Source: Paraburkholderia lacunae
GTDB lineage: Bacteria > Pseudomonadota > Gammaproteobacteria > Burkholderiales > Burkholderiaceae
Length of the DNA stretch: 64,000 nt
NCBI RefSeq assembly: GCF_003353175.1
Contig: NZ_QHKS01000014.1
Coordinates: 124,001 to 188,000 of the forward strand
Reading direction: 5' to 3'
In this document: in pieces, positions 62,688 through 64,000 of the stretch
How positions within the stretch are numbered: the first letter of the stretch is position 1
How the letters are laid out: each line of letters opens with the position of its first letter
Position numbers and translations under genes: made by a program
The notes under the pieces: generated by a model
What the model was told of the DNA's origin: nothing
The model's database searches: none
Seen by the model: only the letters and a program-made list of their open reading frames with translations

Positions 62688-63464
62688 ATGAGCAGACCGG
62701 CAGGCAGGCTGGAGGGCAAGATCGCCATCGTCTCGGGCGGCGCAACGGGCGCAGGCGGCGCGGCGTCGCTGCTGTTCGCACAGGAGGGCGCGCAGGTCGC
62801 CGTCGTCGATATCAATACCGATGCGGGCGAGGAAGTGGTGACGCGGATTCGCGCCGCAGGCGGCACGGCCGAACTGTTCGCCGCCGACGTGTCGAAGCGC
62901 GCCGCCGTGGATGCGGCGGTGGAGCACATCGTCGCGCGTTTCGGGCGCGTCGATGTGCTGTTCAATCACGCCGGCAGCATCGTCGTGAAGCCGTTCGTCG
63001 ATACCACCGACGAAGACTACGACTGGCTGATGAACGTCAACGTGAAGAGCATGTTCATGATGACGCGCGCCGTGCTGCCGCACATGCTGGCCGCGGGCCG
63101 CGGTTCGATTGTCTGCACGGCGTCGATCTCGTCGGTCGCGGCGACGCCGCTCGAAGTGCTGTACTGCACAACCAAAGGCGCATGCGCGATGTTCGCGCGC
63201 GCGATCGCCGTCGAGTATCGCGATCGCGGAATCCGCTGCAACGCGGTATGCCCCGGTTTTATCGATACGCCGCACGGCCGCCGCGAAATCAGCGCACTGG
63301 CGAAATACGGTTTCGATGCGAGCGAGGCTGCCTTGTCGGTGCAGCAGGGTCGCCTGTGCGCGCCGGAAGAGGTCGCGCGCGCCGCGCTCTTTCTCGCCAG
63401 CGACGACGCCAGCTTCGTCAACGGCGCGCATCTGTATGTCGATAACTGCTTCACGGCCGCGTGA
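62688..63464 (+). CDS. SDR-family oxidoreductase
   Basis: 258 residues from the ATG at 62688 (MSRPAGRLEGKIAIVSGGAT). The cofactor motif reads GGATGAGG, so the usual last Gly-Ile-Gly is Gly-Ala-Gly-Gly; NHAGS replaces NNAG; the catalytic pair is YCTTK with Ser in TASISS. C-terminal ALFLASDDASFVNGAHLYVDNC is typical. NAD(P)-dependent alcohol or ketone oxidation is expected. It lies 69 bp ahead of an APC permease gene, so it may process what the permease imports. Confidence 0.87.
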   Translation: MSRPAGRLEGKIAIVSGGATGAGGAASLLFAQEGAQVAVVDINTDAGEEVVTRIRAAGGTAELFAADVSKRAAVDAAVEHIVARFGRVDVLFNHAGSIVVKPFVDTTDEDYDWLMNVNVKSMFMMTRAVLPHMLAAGRGSIVCTASISSVAATPLEVLYCTTKGACAMFARAIAVEYRDRGIRCNAVCPGFIDTPHGRREISALAKYGFDASEAALSVQQGRLCAPEEVARAALFLASDDASFVNGAHLYVDNCFTAA

Positions 63465-63533
63465 GCCGGTTTCCCGTCGCGCGGTCACGCCTCTTTCGCC
63501 GCATCGGCATCACCCTGTTCAAAGGATCGCGTT

Positions 63534-64000
63534 ATGGACATCAACACGGTCGTGCCGTCGGCGGAGTCCGCCGACAACGACGTCAAGCTGCTGCACAAGA
63601 TGGGCTACGCGCAGGAACTGTCCCGACGCATGGGGGCGTTCTCGAACTTCGCGGTGTCGTTCTCGCTGATCTGCATTCTGTCGGGCGGCATCACGTCGTT
63701 CCAGATGGGGCTGTCGGCGGCGGGCGGGGCGTCGATCGGACTCGGCTGGCCGCTCGGCTCGCTGTTCGCGCTGGTGGTGGCCGCGGCAATGGCGCAGATC
63801 GCATCGTCGTATCCGACTGCCGGCGGTCTCTATCACTGGAGCTCGATTCTGGGCGGCAAGACGTGGGGCTGGCTCACCGCGTGGCTGAATCTGCTCGGGC
63901 TCGTATTCGTGGTCGCCGCGATCAATTACGGCACCTATGATCCGTTCTTCCGCACCTTGATCGCGCCGATGTTCGGCGTGAAGCCCGAGGCGCTCGGCTG
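63534..64000 (+). CDS. APC-family amino-acid/amine permease, 5' part
   Basis: The frame from the ATG at 63534 (MDINTVVPSAESADNDVKLL) is open to the window end, giving the first about 155 residues. AQELSRRMGAFSNFAVSFSLICILSGGITSF is the first-helix region of amino-acid/GABA-type APC permeases, and ASSYPTAGGLYHWSSILGGKTWGW is the consensus following helix 3. Substrate may be GABA, ethanolamine or another amine; the EutR-like regulator favours an amine. Truncated by the window edge, not by mutation. Confidence 0.87.
   Translation, partial: MDINTVVPSAESADNDVKLLHKMGYAQELSRRMGAFSNFAVSFSLICILSGGITSFQMGLSAAGGASIGLGWPLGSLFALVVAAAMAQIASSYPTAGGLYHWSSILGGKTWGWLTAWLNLLGLVFVVAAINYGTYDPFFRTLIAPMFGVKPEALG

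Overview
This 64 kb window comes from the chromosome of a GC-rich betaproteobacterium of the Burkholderiaceae, most likely a Paraburkholderia or close Burkholderia relative. The evidence is the codon use, the dense two-strand packing, and the gene neighbourhoods: mutL-miaA, ybgC-tolQRAB-pal-cpoB, a ZTP riboswitch ahead of glyA-nrdR, an AAHS transporter with hmgA-fahA, and xdhABC. I do not name a species. Most of the window is ordinary core or metabolic sequence, with several eroded patches and one accessory island.

Layout. 0.1-5.5 kb: miaA, mutL (with an endonuclease-type motif), a DedA protein, an MscS-type channel and a small membrane protein. 5.7-8.0 kb: a decayed patch next to the 3' end of tRNA-Lys, holding an AraC-type gene with an in-frame stop, a transposase scrap, a lipoprotein gene, a beta-lactamase-family fragment and a multi-stem structured element. 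8.0-14.7 kb: tRNA-Lys, the Tol-Pal envelope operon and an SDR oxidoreductase. 14.9-19.9 kb: riboswitch-glyA-nrdR, then five minor pilin genes (fimT, pilV, pilW, pilX, pilE) coupled by 4-base overlaps. 20-24.8 kb: three small envelope or stress proteins, a 1-Cys peroxiredoxin, and divergent gcdH/iclR around a palindromic operator. 24.8-30.1 kb: a degenerate EAL protein and the homogentisate operon (transporter, hmgA, fahA). 30-38.4 kb: a repeat-rich lipoprotein, two gene remnants (MFS, D-lactate dehydrogenase), an enoyl-CoA hydratase, a fertility-inhibition-like protein, a class V aminotransferase and two MFS transporters. 38.7-43.3 kb: xanthine dehydrogenase, with an xdhC that lacks its usual N-terminal half. 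43.5-57.7 kb: a Gly/Ala-repeat membrane protein, two LysR regulators, a DsbA-fold isomerase, a TAXI-type binding protein, a BON protein, TSUP and LysE exporters, and an HMG-CoA lyase/CoA-transferase/MFS set.

57.8-61.1 kb is the region of greatest interest. It is visibly more AT-rich and packs three candidate toxin or effector enzymes into 3 kb. The first is a CHAP/NlpC-type peptidoglycan amidase, translationally coupled to a secreted DUF3828 protein (a likely immunity protein) that carries a frameshift in a 5-base homopolymer. The second is a protein with a Cys-His-Asp papain-like signature. The third is a protein with a Gly-Cys...His signature resembling CNF/BLF1-type deamidases. The last two are convergent, have no visible immunity partner, and lie between two inverted remnants of an IS66-family element. 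No secretion-system gene is present, so delivery is unknown.

61.3-64.0 kb: an EutR-like AraC regulator divergent from an SDR and an APC-type permease that runs off the end of the window.
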